This document shows, piece after piece, positions 16,798-25,166 of a stretch of DNA of 64,000 nucleotides (position 1 is the stretch's first letter; the number at the start of each line of letters is the position of its first letter). Under the pieces are notes generated by a model. That model was not told the origin of the DNA and did not search any database. It saw only the letters and a list, made by a program, of their open reading frames with translations. Source of the DNA: Planktotalea sp. (GTDB lineage: Bacteria; Pseudomonadota; Alphaproteobacteria; Rhodobacterales; Rhodobacteraceae). Both the position numbers and the translations under genes were made by a program. The stretch spans positions 1 to 64,000 of the forward strand of contig NZ_JABBAL010000030.1 of assembly GCF_018607995.1 (NCBI RefSeq). Reading direction: 5' to 3'.

Positions 16798-18948
16798 ATG
16801 GCAGAACGCTCGTTCAAGGCTGAAGTAAAGCATCTTCGCAAGGGTGATGGGGATGTGTTCACCGGGGAAGGAATTCTCGCGTTGACCAAGGCGTTGTTGG
16901 AGAACGGCGTGGGGTATGTGGGCGGCTATCAGGGCGCGCCAATTTCGCATCTGATGGATGTGCTGGCCGATGCCGAAGAGTTGATGGATGAGCTAGGTGT
17001 GCGGTTTACGGCGAATGCGTCGGAGGCGGCGGCAGCGGCGATGTTGGCAGCAAGCGTGCATTATCCGATCCGGGGGGCGGTGACGTTTAAGGGCCCAGTT
17101 GGGGTCAATGTCGCCTCAGATGCGTTGGCGAACCTGTGTTCGTCGGGTGTGAACGGTGGGGCGTTGATTATCGTGGGGGAGGACTACGGCGAAGGGTCCT
17201 CCATCATGCAGGAACGCAGCCACGGGTTCGCGATGAAATCGCAGTTTTGGATGCTAGACCCGCGACCTAATTTGCCGTCGATCACCAAGGCGGTGAAGGA
17301 TGGGTTTGAGTTGTCGGAGGCGAGCAATACACCCGTGATGTTGATGGTGCGCATTCGGTCGTGCCACGTGACGGGTAGTTTTGCGACCAAGGACAACGTC
17401 CCGCCGCCGCTGACGGTGAAGGAGGCCATTGCCAAGCCGCAGTCGGATTTCAAACGTGTGGTGTTGCCGCCCTGGAGCTATATTCACGAGCAGGATAAGA
17501 TCGCGAAACGCTGGCCTGCAGCTGAGAAATTCATCATGGAAAAGGGACTGAATGAGGTGTTTGGACCGGACAAAGCCAAGCTGGGCATCGTGGTGCAGGG
17601 GGGGATGTACAACGGTTTGATCCGATCTTTGCAGCGTCTTGGGCTGGCGGATGTATTTGGGCATACGGAGGTGCCGATCTATTGTCTGAACGTGACATAT
17701 CCGCTTGTTAGTGACGAATTTCACGCCTTCTGCGCGGGTAAAGAGCATGTGTTGGTGGTTGAAGAAGGCCAGCCGGAGCATATAGAACAGCACCTTGCGT
17801 CGTTCCTGTACCGGGGCGGTAAAACGCTGAAGCTGTATGGCAAGGACGTGTTGCCGATGGCGGGGGAATATACGGGCCAGGTGATGTTGGATGGGGTCAC
17901 GGCGTTCTTGCGGCAAGCGGCACCTGACATATTGATGGGGCAGGTGCGTGCACCAAATCAGGAGCAGCCAGCGATCCTGGATTTGTCCAAGACGGTGCCC
18001 ATTAGGCCTCCCGGTTTTTGTACGGGCTGTCCTGAAAGGCCGATCTTTGCGGGCATGAAATTGGTTGAGCAGGAGTTGGGGAAATCCCAGATCACCGCCG
18101 ACATCGGCTGTCACTTGTTCGGGTCGCTGCCACCGTTTGAGATGGGCGGGGCGACGATGGGATACGGGTTAGGCCCGGCAGCGAATGCGGCGTTTGATGG
18201 GGGCGGTGAGCGGCGCGCGATTTCGATCCTTGGGGACGGTGGGTTTTGGCACAATGGGCTGACGTCTTCGATCGGGAACATGGTATTTAACAAATCGGAC
18301 AACGTTGCGATTATTGTCGATAACTATTATTCCGCAGCCACCGGGGGGCAGGAGATACTATCGAGCCGCGCAAATAACAACACCAAGATGACGCAGAATC
18401 CCATCGGCGCGGCGCTTAAGGGTGTGGGGGTCGAATGGGTTCGCCAGATTGACCATACCTATGATGTGGCAAAGGTGCGTGACACTTTAAAAGAGGCTCT
18501 AACAACTGACTTTAAGGGGCCAAAGGTGATTGTCGCCTCGTCTGAATGTATGCTGAACAAGCAGCGGCGGGAGAAGCCGATCCGCAACAAAGCGATCAAG
18601 GATGGGCGGCGTGTGGACGTGCCGCGCTTTGGCGTGGATAGTGATGTTTGCACCGGGGATCACGCGTGCATCCGGCTGTCGGGATGTCCGTCGCTGTCGT
18701 TGAAACGGCTGGATGATCCGCTGCGCGATGATCCGATTGCGCATATTGATCAGACCTGTGTGGGGTGCGGGAACTGCGGGGAAGTGGCGGATGCTGCTGT
18801 GCTGTGCCCTTCGTTTTATCGCGCTGATGTGGTGCATAATCCGAGCGGGTTTGAACGGTTACGCGCGGGTGCGCGCGATAAGGTGATCACCTGGTTACAG
18901 AGACGGCGGGATGCCAAGCGGTTGCGGCTTGAGGGATCGCCCACATGA
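16798..18948 (+). CDS. iorA: indolepyruvate:ferredoxin oxidoreductase, alpha subunit
   Basis: A 716-residue subunit of a 2-oxoacid:ferredoxin oxidoreductase that decarboxylates arylpyruvates to aryl-acyl-CoA. The chosen ATG at 16798 follows a GGGAGAG ribosome site. The open frame extends upstream but overlaps the VOC gene. The N-terminal half is the pyrimidine-binding domain (GGYQGAPISHLMD, ANASEAAAAAML). A CTGCPERP cysteine pair precedes the thiamine-diphosphate domain (GDGGFWHNGL ... DNYYSAATGGQE). The C-terminus carries a ferredoxin-like domain with clustered cysteines (CTGDHACIRLSGC, CVGCGNCG, LCP) for 4Fe-4S clusters. The stop overlaps the iorB start (ATGA). Confidence 0.9.
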   Translation: MAERSFKAEVKHLRKGDGDVFTGEGILALTKALLENGVGYVGGYQGAPISHLMDVLADAEELMDELGVRFTANASEAAAAAMLAASVHYPIRGAVTFKGPVGVNVASDALANLCSSGVNGGALIIVGEDYGEGSSIMQERSHGFAMKSQFWMLDPRPNLPSITKAVKDGFELSEASNTPVMLMVRIRSCHVTGSFATKDNVPPPLTVKEAIAKPQSDFKRVVLPPWSYIHEQDKIAKRWPAAEKFIMEKGLNEVFGPDKAKLGIVVQGGMYNGLIRSLQRLGLADVFGHTEVPIYCLNVTYPLVSDEFHAFCAGKEHVLVVEEGQPEHIEQHLASFLYRGGKTLKLYGKDVLPMAGEYTGQVMLDGVTAFLRQAAPDILMGQVRAPNQEQPAILDLSKTVPIRPPGFCTGCPERPIFAGMKLVEQELGKSQITADIGCHLFGSLPPFEMGGATMGYGLGPAANAAFDGGGERRAISILGDGGFWHNGLTSSIGNMVFNKSDNVAIIVDNYYSAATGGQEILSSRANNNTKMTQNPIGAALKGVGVEWVRQIDHTYDVAKVRDTLKEALTTDFKGPKVIVASSECMLNKQRREKPIRNKAIKDGRRVDVPRFGVDSDVCTGDHACIRLSGCPSLSLKRLDDPLRDDPIAHIDQTCVGCGNCGEVADAAVLCPSFYRADVVHNPSGFERLRAGARDKVITWLQRRRDAKRLRLEGSPT

Positions 18949-20480
18949 ATTTTGTCATGCCCGAAAAGACTCCCGACGCGCGGGTGGGACAGATTATCAA
19001 GCTGGCGGTGATGGCTGTCGGTGGGCAGGGTGGCGGCGTGCTGACCGCGTGGATCGAGAGCCTTGCGCGAGCGCAGGGATACGAGTGTCAGGCGACCTCC
19101 GTGGCGGGTGTGGCGCAGCGGACCGGGTCGACGATTTATTATGTTGAGATGACGCCGGCCTCGGACCAGATGCCTATCTTTGCGCTGGCCCCGTCGGGCG
19201 GTGACGTGGATGTGTTGATCGCGTCTGAGATGATGGAAGTGGGCCGCGCGATCATGCGGGGGTTTGTGACGCCGGACCGGACGGTGTTGATCGGATCGAC
19301 GCACCGAGCGTTGGCCGTGTCTGAAAAGATGACCCCTGGCGACGGGATTGCGGACGCAGATGAGGTGCGTGCGGCGGCTGCGATTGCGGCGCAAGAGTTG
19401 ATCCTCGCGGATATGGAAACGCTGGCAGTGGGGCAGGGATCTGTGATCTCTGCCAGTTTGTTTGGGGCTTTGGCAGGGTCAGGTGCGTTGCCGTTTGAGC
19501 GTGCGGCATTTGAAGAAGCCATTCGCGCGGGCGGCAAGGGAGTTGACCCGTCGTTGCGTGCGTTTGCGGTGGGGTTTGATGCGGCGCGTGAGGGTATTAC
19601 AGAGGCCGAAACGCCATTGCTAGAGCCGCAACCGACAATGCTTGGCCCCAAGGTGGAGATGGACAAATGGCAGGGTTTGCTGACTCGCGTTATCGCTTTG
19701 CCCGACCCGGTTCAGCAAATGGCACAGGCGGGTTTGACCAAGGCCGTTGATTTTCAGGATTGCGCGTATGGTGGAACCTATCTTGATCGTCTTGAGGGTG
19801 TGATTGCCCGCGATGATGCGGACCATGACTGGCTGTTTAGTACGACGGCGGCGAAGTACATCGCCAACGCGATGGCCTATGATGACATCATCCGGGTGGC
19901 AGATTTGAAAACGCGCGCGCCCCGTTTGGCGAGGATAAAAGATGAGATGGGCGCAAGGGACGCGAACCTTGTGGAGCTGACGGAGTTTTTCCATCCCCGC
20001 GCTGAAGAAGTGGCGAGCCTGATGCCAGCCAAAATGGGCGCGAAATGGGAATCGAATCCCAAGCGGATGGCGCTGCTGAACCGGTTGTTCAACAAGGGGC
20101 GCCGGTTGCGGACCCATACGCTGCGGTCGTTTTTGATGCTGCATTTCTTAGGTGGATTGAAGCGTTACCGACTGCGCACCCGCCGGCATAAGGTGGAAGT
20201 TGCACATCTGGAGCGATGGTTGGCGGATAGTCTTAAACAGCTTGAGAGAGACTATTTTCTGAGTGTTGAATTGCTGAAAAACCGGCGGCTGGTGAAAGGA
20301 TATTCTGACACCCATGTGCGTGGTTTGACCAAATTCAGCACCGTGATGAACGCCGCCGCGCTGCTGGATGGGCGCGATGATGCGGCGGACTGGATGAACC
20401 GGCTGCGTGAGGCAGCTTTGCAAGACCCTGAAGGCAAGGCACTGGACGGGGCAATTGAAACTGTTAGGAGTTTTGTCTGA
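18945..20480 (+). CDS. iorB: indolepyruvate:ferredoxin oxidoreductase, beta subunit, with long C-terminal extension
   Basis: A 511-residue partner of IorA. The first 200 residues are the gamma-type domain (MAVGGQGGGVLTAWIESLA, ATSVAGVAQRTGSTIYYVE) that carries the CoA-binding part in this enzyme class. The remaining 300 residues form a basic extension found in the long IorB type of proteobacteria. Its function is not known to me, and classical archaeal IorB is only about 200 residues. The ATG overlaps the iorA stop by 4 bp. As the last gene of the operon it borders IS debris. Confidence 0.87.
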   Translation: MNFVMPEKTPDARVGQIIKLAVMAVGGQGGGVLTAWIESLARAQGYECQATSVAGVAQRTGSTIYYVEMTPASDQMPIFALAPSGGDVDVLIASEMMEVGRAIMRGFVTPDRTVLIGSTHRALAVSEKMTPGDGIADADEVRAAAAIAAQELILADMETLAVGQGSVISASLFGALAGSGALPFERAAFEEAIRAGGKGVDPSLRAFAVGFDAAREGITEAETPLLEPQPTMLGPKVEMDKWQGLLTRVIALPDPVQQMAQAGLTKAVDFQDCAYGGTYLDRLEGVIARDDADHDWLFSTTAAKYIANAMAYDDIIRVADLKTRAPRLARIKDEMGARDANLVELTEFFHPRAEEVASLMPAKMGAKWESNPKRMALLNRLFNKGRRLRTHTLRSFLMLHFLGGLKRYRLRTRRHKVEVAHLERWLADSLKQLERDYFLSVELLKNRRLVKGYSDTHVRGLTKFSTVMNAAALLDGRDDAADWMNRLREAALQDPEGKALDGAIETVRSFV

Positions 20481-20498
20481 ATCAACGTAGGTAATCCC

Positions 20499-20656
20499 AT
20501 GTATGCGACCCGCGTAAATCCCAAAACAATGTATGATAGCCTAGCGTTTGGCTTTTCGCATGGCGCATTGTCAGAAGGCACCCGATTGCTGTATCTTGCG
20601 GGGCAAGTGGCCTGGGACCGCAAAGCCGCGTTGGTGGGCACCGGTGGTCTGGCCGC
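20499..20656 (+). pseudogene. RidA-family protein, truncated by IS5
   Basis: Reads MYATRVNPKTMYDSLAFGFS and then LYLAGQVAWDRKAALVG, the N-terminal third of a RidA (reactive enamine/imine deaminase) family protein. After TGGLAAH at about 20656 the sequence passes directly into IS5 transposase coding sequence, and the catalytic C-terminal part (with its arginine) is missing. It lies 18 bp behind iorB in the same direction and so was probably the last gene of the catabolic operon. RidA would detoxify imine products of the flavoenzymes, which fits the pathway reading. Confidence 0.75.
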
Positions 20657-20902
20657 GCACTCTGGCGACAGGCGACCCGATACCACCACAGAAGCAGTGT
20701 CGAAACCAAGATGCATTGTGTGAAATTACTCGGTCAGCGCCTCTCAGTACGCGACTTAGATCGTTAGGTTGCGGAGATCCAAATCCGTGCTGCCATCCTA
20801 AACGGCTTCACAGCGCTTGGCATACCAAGTACAGTCTCTGTAGGCTAAATCCGTCTGGGATAACGGGGAGATACGCCTCAGACCGATTTGTGCAACAAAG
20901 CC
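20657..20902 (+). mobile_element. IS5-family right-end fragment
   Basis: Encodes the last part of an IS5 transposase (RYHHRSSVETKMHCVKLLGQ ... ILNGFTALGIP), with an in-frame TAG inside, and ends with the terminal repeat TTTGTGCAACAAAGCC at 20887-20902. This repeat is identical to 1094-1109. The left part of the element is lost, joined directly to the RidA gene. The transposase portion overlaps in type, but is not identical, with the element at 328-1109, so it is a separate copy. Confidence 0.85.
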
Positions 20903-20904
20903 CT

Positions 20905-21180
20905 ATTCAGTCGTCAATGATCCGTTTGGCTTGGAAACCGTTGTAATCTCATGCAAATCGACGGCCTCTTGTTTTAGGGACCGCCAGAGCCGTTCGATAA
21001 AAATATTGTCCATATAACGACCACAGCCATCCATCGAGATTTTGGCCTAAGCTTTGGTTGGGGTCGTGATCCAATTTGCACCCGTATATTGACTGCCCTG
21101 ATCCGTATTCATGATCTCGGGCTTGCCATATTTGTCGGCTGCCAAAGAACAGACTTTGACCAGCGCAATCCGCTTTGATC
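20905..21180 (-). mobile_element. IS3-family transposase (orfB) fragment
   Basis: On the minus strand the sequence reads LAADKYGKPEIMNTDQGSQY, then ISMDGCGRYMDNIFIERLWR and SLKQEAVDLHE, followed after a one-base shift by NGFQAKRIIDD. These are the second Asp region and the Glu region of the DDE integrase core of IS3-family OrfB. An in-frame TAG at 21047-21049 and the frameshift show it is dead. Both ends of the element are missing. It directly abuts the IS5 end, so the two elements accumulated at one spot. Between 21181 and the tRNA nothing recognisable remains. Confidence 0.8.
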
Positions 21181-21265
21181 CGGAAACAGCAAAATTAAGA
21201 GGGGAAATAAAGGGGAAATCGATTTCAATATGTAACTTGGAAACAATTACTTAAATAGAAGAACT

Positions 21266-21279
21266 GGCGGAGCGACAGG
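21266..21279 (+). repeat. candidate island attachment repeat in tRNA-Ser 3' end
   Basis: TGGCGGAGCGACAG, identical and in the same orientation as 5941-5954. The tRNA points left, so an element integrated here would occupy the DNA to its left, which is where the catabolic cluster lies. Confidence 0.6.
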
Positions 21280-21355
21280 GATTCGAACCCTGGGAACCCT
21301 TTAGAGGCTCAACGGTTTTCGAAACCGTCCCGTTCGACCACTCCGGCATCGCTCC
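21266..21355 (-). tRNA. tRNA-Ser (anticodon CGA)
   Basis: A 90-nt minus-strand tRNA with acceptor stem GGAGCGA/TCGCTCC, an encoded CCA end, a long variable arm as expected for a class II tRNA and the GGTTCGAATCC T-arm. The anticodon loop is TTCGAAA, giving CGA, which reads UCG. The 3' end (21266-21279) recurs at 5941-5954, so it is a likely integration target. Confidence 0.95.
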
Positions 21356-21525
21356 GCAGGGGTAGTTAAAAACAGCGTTAATCCCAGAGCATCAAGGCCG
21401 CAACTGCTTTTTGCACAACCTTTGATTTATTCAAATGAAAGTGACGCAGGTTTAATATGGCAGCGCATTGGCAAGATCCACAATCAGCTTTAGGATTGTT
21501 GAGCAGTCGTTATCTGAAGGTATCT

Positions 21526-22344
21526 ATGTCCCATATTAGTATTGCAATTGCGAGCCTTTGTCTCGTGCTTCTTCCGGTTGCATCCTTTGCCAGTGAACGT
21601 ACCGACAAACTGCTCACGACCATGGGGATGGAACGCATGATCGCGTTGATGCAACTTGAAGGTCAAAGTTATGCGGTCGAACTTGGCGACGAGATGCTGC
21701 CTGGCGGCTATTCGAACAGCTGGGGTGCGACGGTCGCGCGGATCTATGACACCGATGCGATGCAAACTGCGGTGAGACGCGGTTTTGCTGACGCATTGGC
21801 CGGTGTCGATATCAGCCCGCTCGAAGCGTTTTTTGAGACACCGGAAGTCACAACGATCATTAATCTCGAAATCTCCGCGCGCGAAGCCATGATGGACACA
21901 TCGATTGAGGATGAAGCAAAGCAACAGTCGCGCGCTTATGAACGTGCAGGCGATGATGCATTCATTCGCGTGGACGAGTTTGTGAAAGCTGGAGATCTGC
22001 TAGAGGCGAACGTGGTTGGTGCGCTAAACTCCAACATGCAGTTCTATCGCGGTCTGGTGGATGGTGGCGCATTTCAGCTCAGCGAAGACCAAATTCTCGC
22101 CAATGTCTGGGAACAAGCAGAGGAAACCCGCTCTGAAACCCGCGATTGGCTCTATGCTTTCTTGATCATGGCTTACACGCCTTTGGCCCCCGGTCAATTA
22201 GAGGCTTATACAGAGCTCAGTAAAAGTCCTGAGGGCGCAGCCATGAATGCCGCGCTTTTTGAGGGGTTTGACATTATGTATTCCGGTATCAGCTACGCGC
22301 TGGGTCTAGCCGCTGCACGTGCAATGCAAATCGAGGATATTTAG
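21526..22344 (+). CDS. exported protein, probable DUF2059-type
   Basis: A 272-residue protein from the ATG at 21526, where a signal peptide begins (SHISIAIASLCLVLLPVASFA). The frame extends 23 codons upstream, but those residues lack signal character. The mature part is acidic and helical, with a C-terminal YTPLAPGQLEAYTELSKSPE segment that resembles the DUF2059 family of small periplasmic proteins of unknown role. It ends overlapping by 4 bp with the convergent ThiE-like gene. No catalytic motif is visible. Confidence 0.75.
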   Translation: MSHISIAIASLCLVLLPVASFASERTDKLLTTMGMERMIALMQLEGQSYAVELGDEMLPGGYSNSWGATVARIYDTDAMQTAVRRGFADALAGVDISPLEAFFETPEVTTIINLEISAREAMMDTSIEDEAKQQSRAYERAGDDAFIRVDEFVKAGDLLEANVVGALNSNMQFYRGLVDGGAFQLSEDQILANVWEQAEETRSETRDWLYAFLIMAYTPLAPGQLEAYTELSKSPEGAAMNAALFEGFDIMYSGISYALGLAAARAMQIEDI

Positions 22345-22964
22345 CCGGGGATTTTCGTGAGAATTGCTTTAGCGGCCCCTGCAGGCGCATCGGTACGCCA
22401 AATCTCATCGCCAATGGCAAAAAAATCGGTAACGGGCGCAAAGGCCTGTAGTGCAGCGTCATCGATTGCGCCTTCGGCGACAATTGGCACTTCGATCACT
22501 TCGGACCACCACTGAAACAAATCATGCTCCGCACGCGCGCCATCACCAAGCGTATTTTCTCCGATCGGGCCGAAACTCACGTAGTCCGCACCTGCCTCAC
22601 CGGCATTCATCCCGTCATGGCGTGAAGTGCCACAAAACGCACCGATAATAGCATCTTCACCAAGCATTTTACGGGTCTTGGCCACACGCCGCGCGCCATC
22701 ACCAAGATGAACGCCATCAAGTCCAAGCTTTTCGACCAACAAAATATGCTCGTCAATGACCAACGCGACATCCCGCGCTTGGGTCACTCCACTCAAAGTA
22801 TCAGCCGCGCGACAAATATCATCCTCATCCTGGCTTGCCAAAGCAATTCTTACACAAGCCATGTCCACGCTGTCCAAAACTTCAGCTAAAAGCTTCGGAA
22901 ACACATCCAAATCAAACGCGGGTGGGGTGATCAAATATAACTGTGGCTGCTCGATATCGGACAT
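22341..22964 (-). CDS. thiamine-phosphate-synthase-like protein
   Basis: A 207-residue TIM-barrel protein of the ThiE/TenI group. It shows a LYLITPP start, the DGVHLGDGARRV phosphate-proximal segment and ADYVSFGPI near the C-terminal strands. Canonical ThiE has an HLGQ.D sequence where this protein has HLGDG, and several pyrophosphate ligands are not obvious. It may be a genuine ThiE or one of the divergent Rhodobacteraceae paralogues whose activity is uncertain. No other thiamine gene is nearby. Confidence 0.8.
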   Translation of the reverse strand: MSDIEQPQLYLITPPAFDLDVFPKLLAEVLDSVDMACVRIALASQDEDDICRAADTLSGVTQARDVALVIDEHILLVEKLGLDGVHLGDGARRVAKTRKMLGEDAIIGAFCGTSRHDGMNAGEAGADYVSFGPIGENTLGDGARAEHDLFQWWSEVIEVPIVAEGAIDDAALQAFAPVTDFFAIGDEIWRTDAPAGAAKAILTKIPG

Positions 22965-23100
22965 AGATTAAGCTCATTCGTTCGCTGATTTTGCACGCTA
23001 TACAATGCTTCGTTGCCTTTGGCTACTTAACAGACAATTCACCCTAAAAAATTATTCACCAGCCACTTCTTCCTATTTCGATAAATCTCCTGGGAGAGCG

Positions 23101-23120
23101 CGAGAGGGCCGGCCCTCTCG
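23101..23120. repeat. perfect 20-bp palindrome upstream of trmJ
   Basis: CGAGAGGGCCGGCCCTCTCG is perfectly self-complementary. A flanking GGGA (just upstream) and TCCC (23122-23125) can extend the pairing after a bulge. There is no T-run, so it is not a standard terminator. It lies about 77 bp before the trmJ start, in a 232-bp gap without any gene. Confidence 0.6.
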
Positions 23121-23196
23121 TTCCCGAATCTCCAAAAACTTGAAACCTCTTAACTCTGGGCCTATTACATCAAAACTCGTTGACAGGAGCAAAAAA

Positions 23197-23940
23197 ATGC
23201 CAACCGAACAGCCACAACCCTGCTTCGTTCTGGTGCGCCCGCAAATGGGTGAAAACATCGGTGCAGCATCGCGTGCTATGTGGAATTTTTCGTTGGATCG
23301 GATGCGTCTTGTGGCTCCGCGCGATGGGTGGCCGAACCCCAAAGCTGTAGCTATGGCCAGCGGTGCGGGGCGCTTGCTCGACGAAGCGCAGCTATTTCAA
23401 ACAACGGCTGAGGCAGTTGAGGATTGCTCTTACGTGTTCGCCACAACTGCGCGGCAACGTGGGCTTACGAAACCGGCATTCTCACCCGAGGGTGCGATGA
23501 AGTTAGCGGCCGGAAAAATTGCGCAGGGCGAAAAAGTCGCGGTGCTGTTCGGACCAGAACGAGCAGGGATGGAGAACGATGATATTGCGCGCGCGAACGC
23601 GATGATCAATGTGCCTGTGAACCCTAAATTTGGCTCTCTCAATCTCGCGCAATGTGTGCTGTTGATCGGGTATGAATGGCAACGTCAGGTTGGCAATATC
23701 ACCCATGAGCGCACGGAAATGGCCAAGACCGTTTGGGCCTCGCAGGGTGAAACCGAAACACTGGCCAAACACTACGAGGATCGCCTCGACGATGCGGGTT
23801 TCTTTTTCCCTCCCGAAAAAGTTGAAAGCATGCAAGTGAACCTGCGCAATATGTGGTCGCGCATGCCCCTGACGCGTGCCGATGTGCAGATGCTGCACGG
23901 CGTCCTGCGACAAATGGTGCGTTGGAAGAACAAAGGCTAA
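23197..23940 (+). CDS. trmJ: tRNA (Cm32/Um32) 2'-O-methyltransferase TrmJ-like
   Basis: A 247-residue SPOUT-class methyltransferase that methylates the ribose at position 32 of the tRNA anticodon loop using SAM. The N-terminus has the family signature (LVRPQMGENIGAASRAMWNF). The knot region reads LFGPERAGMENDDI and then VPVNPKFGSLNLAQ, with the conserved Arg, Asn and Ser residues. The start at 23197 follows an AGGAGC site 8 bp upstream. The open frame extends 64 codons further, but those codons cover the palindromic leader and look non-coding. It is probably a single-gene unit. Confidence 0.9.
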   Translation: MPTEQPQPCFVLVRPQMGENIGAASRAMWNFSLDRMRLVAPRDGWPNPKAVAMASGAGRLLDEAQLFQTTAEAVEDCSYVFATTARQRGLTKPAFSPEGAMKLAAGKIAQGEKVAVLFGPERAGMENDDIARANAMINVPVNPKFGSLNLAQCVLLIGYEWQRQVGNITHERTEMAKTVWASQGETETLAKHYEDRLDDAGFFFPPEKVESMQVNLRNMWSRMPLTRADVQMLHGVLRQMVRWKNKG

Positions 23941-24023
23941 AACAAATCAAGGCGCGCCCTTGAAGGGTAGGGGTTTGGAGCCTACATCTTCGATCAACCA
24001 ACCTCCCGCAAAAGAGGCAGAGA

Positions 24024-25166
24024 ATGATCAAGAAACGCAGCATTTTCGAAGAGGTCGAAACGGTTGAAAAAGTCGCGCCTGTGACCGGCGTTATTGATGC
24101 AGGCAAGCGCGGAGCTCGCAAAGGCATACGACTTTGGCTGATAATTCTATTCGCGCTGGTCGCGCTGATGATCCATGTGGGTGGCCTTACCCGTCTCACA
24201 GACAGCGGCTTGTCGATCACCGAATGGAAACCCGTCACAGGTGCAATGCCCCCGATCTCGGAGGCCGCATGGCAAAGTGAATTCGACAAATACCGCGAGA
24301 TTCCCGAGTACAAACTGCAAAACCAGGGCATGTCATTGGCAGAGTTCCAATTCATCTATTGGTGGGAATGGGGGCATCGTCAGTTGGGCCGTGTCGTTGG
24401 GCTTGTTTGGGCCATCGGGTTCTTTGGCTTCTTGCTAACTCGCAATGTTCCAACAGGCTGGACCGGACGCTTACTCGGCATTGGCGTTTTGGGAGGCATT
24501 CAAGGGGCCGTTGGCTGGTGGATGGTGTCGTCCGGGCTGACGGGAAAGATGCTTGACGTAGCATCCTACCGCCTTGCAACACATCTTGGTTTGGCGTTTA
24601 TTATCCTCGGCTTCATCGCGTGGTTCGTGTTCGATCTAAAATGTGAAGAACGCCAATTGATTCAATGTCGCCGCCATCGTGAAATGCGGCTCTATACTCT
24701 TACAACTTGGCTGACAGCCCTAGCATTCGTGCAAATCCTGCTTGGAGCATTGGTCGCTGGCATTGACGCAGGGCGAACCTATACAGATTGGCCATTGATG
24801 TCGGGTAGCTTTATTCCACCGTTTCCGTTTGATCTAGACCCCATTTGGCGCAATTTCTTTGAAAACGCGGGGCTCGTGCAATTCATGCATCGAATGGCGG
24901 GCTACGCGCTGCTTATCTTTGGCCTGATCCTGTGGCGTACTTCGCGACGTTCCCCAAATTCAGGTACGCGGGGGGCGTTTACGGTGGTGCTTGCGATGAT
25001 GACACTACAAATGCTGCTTGGCATATTTACCGTCCTTTACGGCGCTCCGCTTGAAATTGCGATCATTCACCAAGTTGGTGCCGTGGCGCTATGGGTCATA
25101 ATCCTGCGCGCCCGTTTTTATGTTGGCTATCCCGCTCCAGACACGTTGCGAGGAGCAGCATCATGA
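24024..25166 (+). CDS. ctaA: heme A synthase
   Basis: A 380-residue polytopic membrane enzyme (COX15/CtaA type 2) that oxidises the C8 methyl of heme O to give heme A for cytochrome aa3 oxidase. About eight helices are visible. The conserved GGLTRLTDSGLSITEWKPV loop follows helix 1, with heme-ligand histidines in the GHRQLGR, ATHLGLA, FMHRMAGY and IHQVGA segments. Its stop overlaps the start of the carboxypeptidase gene by ATGA, so the two are translationally coupled. Confidence 0.95.
   Translation: MIKKRSIFEEVETVEKVAPVTGVIDAGKRGARKGIRLWLIILFALVALMIHVGGLTRLTDSGLSITEWKPVTGAMPPISEAAWQSEFDKYREIPEYKLQNQGMSLAEFQFIYWWEWGHRQLGRVVGLVWAIGFFGFLLTRNVPTGWTGRLLGIGVLGGIQGAVGWWMVSSGLTGKMLDVASYRLATHLGLAFIILGFIAWFVFDLKCEERQLIQCRRHREMRLYTLTTWLTALAFVQILLGALVAGIDAGRTYTDWPLMSGSFIPPFPFDLDPIWRNFFENAGLVQFMHRMAGYALLIFGLILWRTSRRSPNSGTRGAFTVVLAMMTLQMLLGIFTVLYGAPLEIAIIHQVGAVALWVIILRARFYVGYPAPDTLRGAAS

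Noticed and set aside
17254-18114. 286-residue minus-strand frame
   Set aside because: Antisense shadow of iorA with a composition typical of reverse-strand GC-rich coding DNA.
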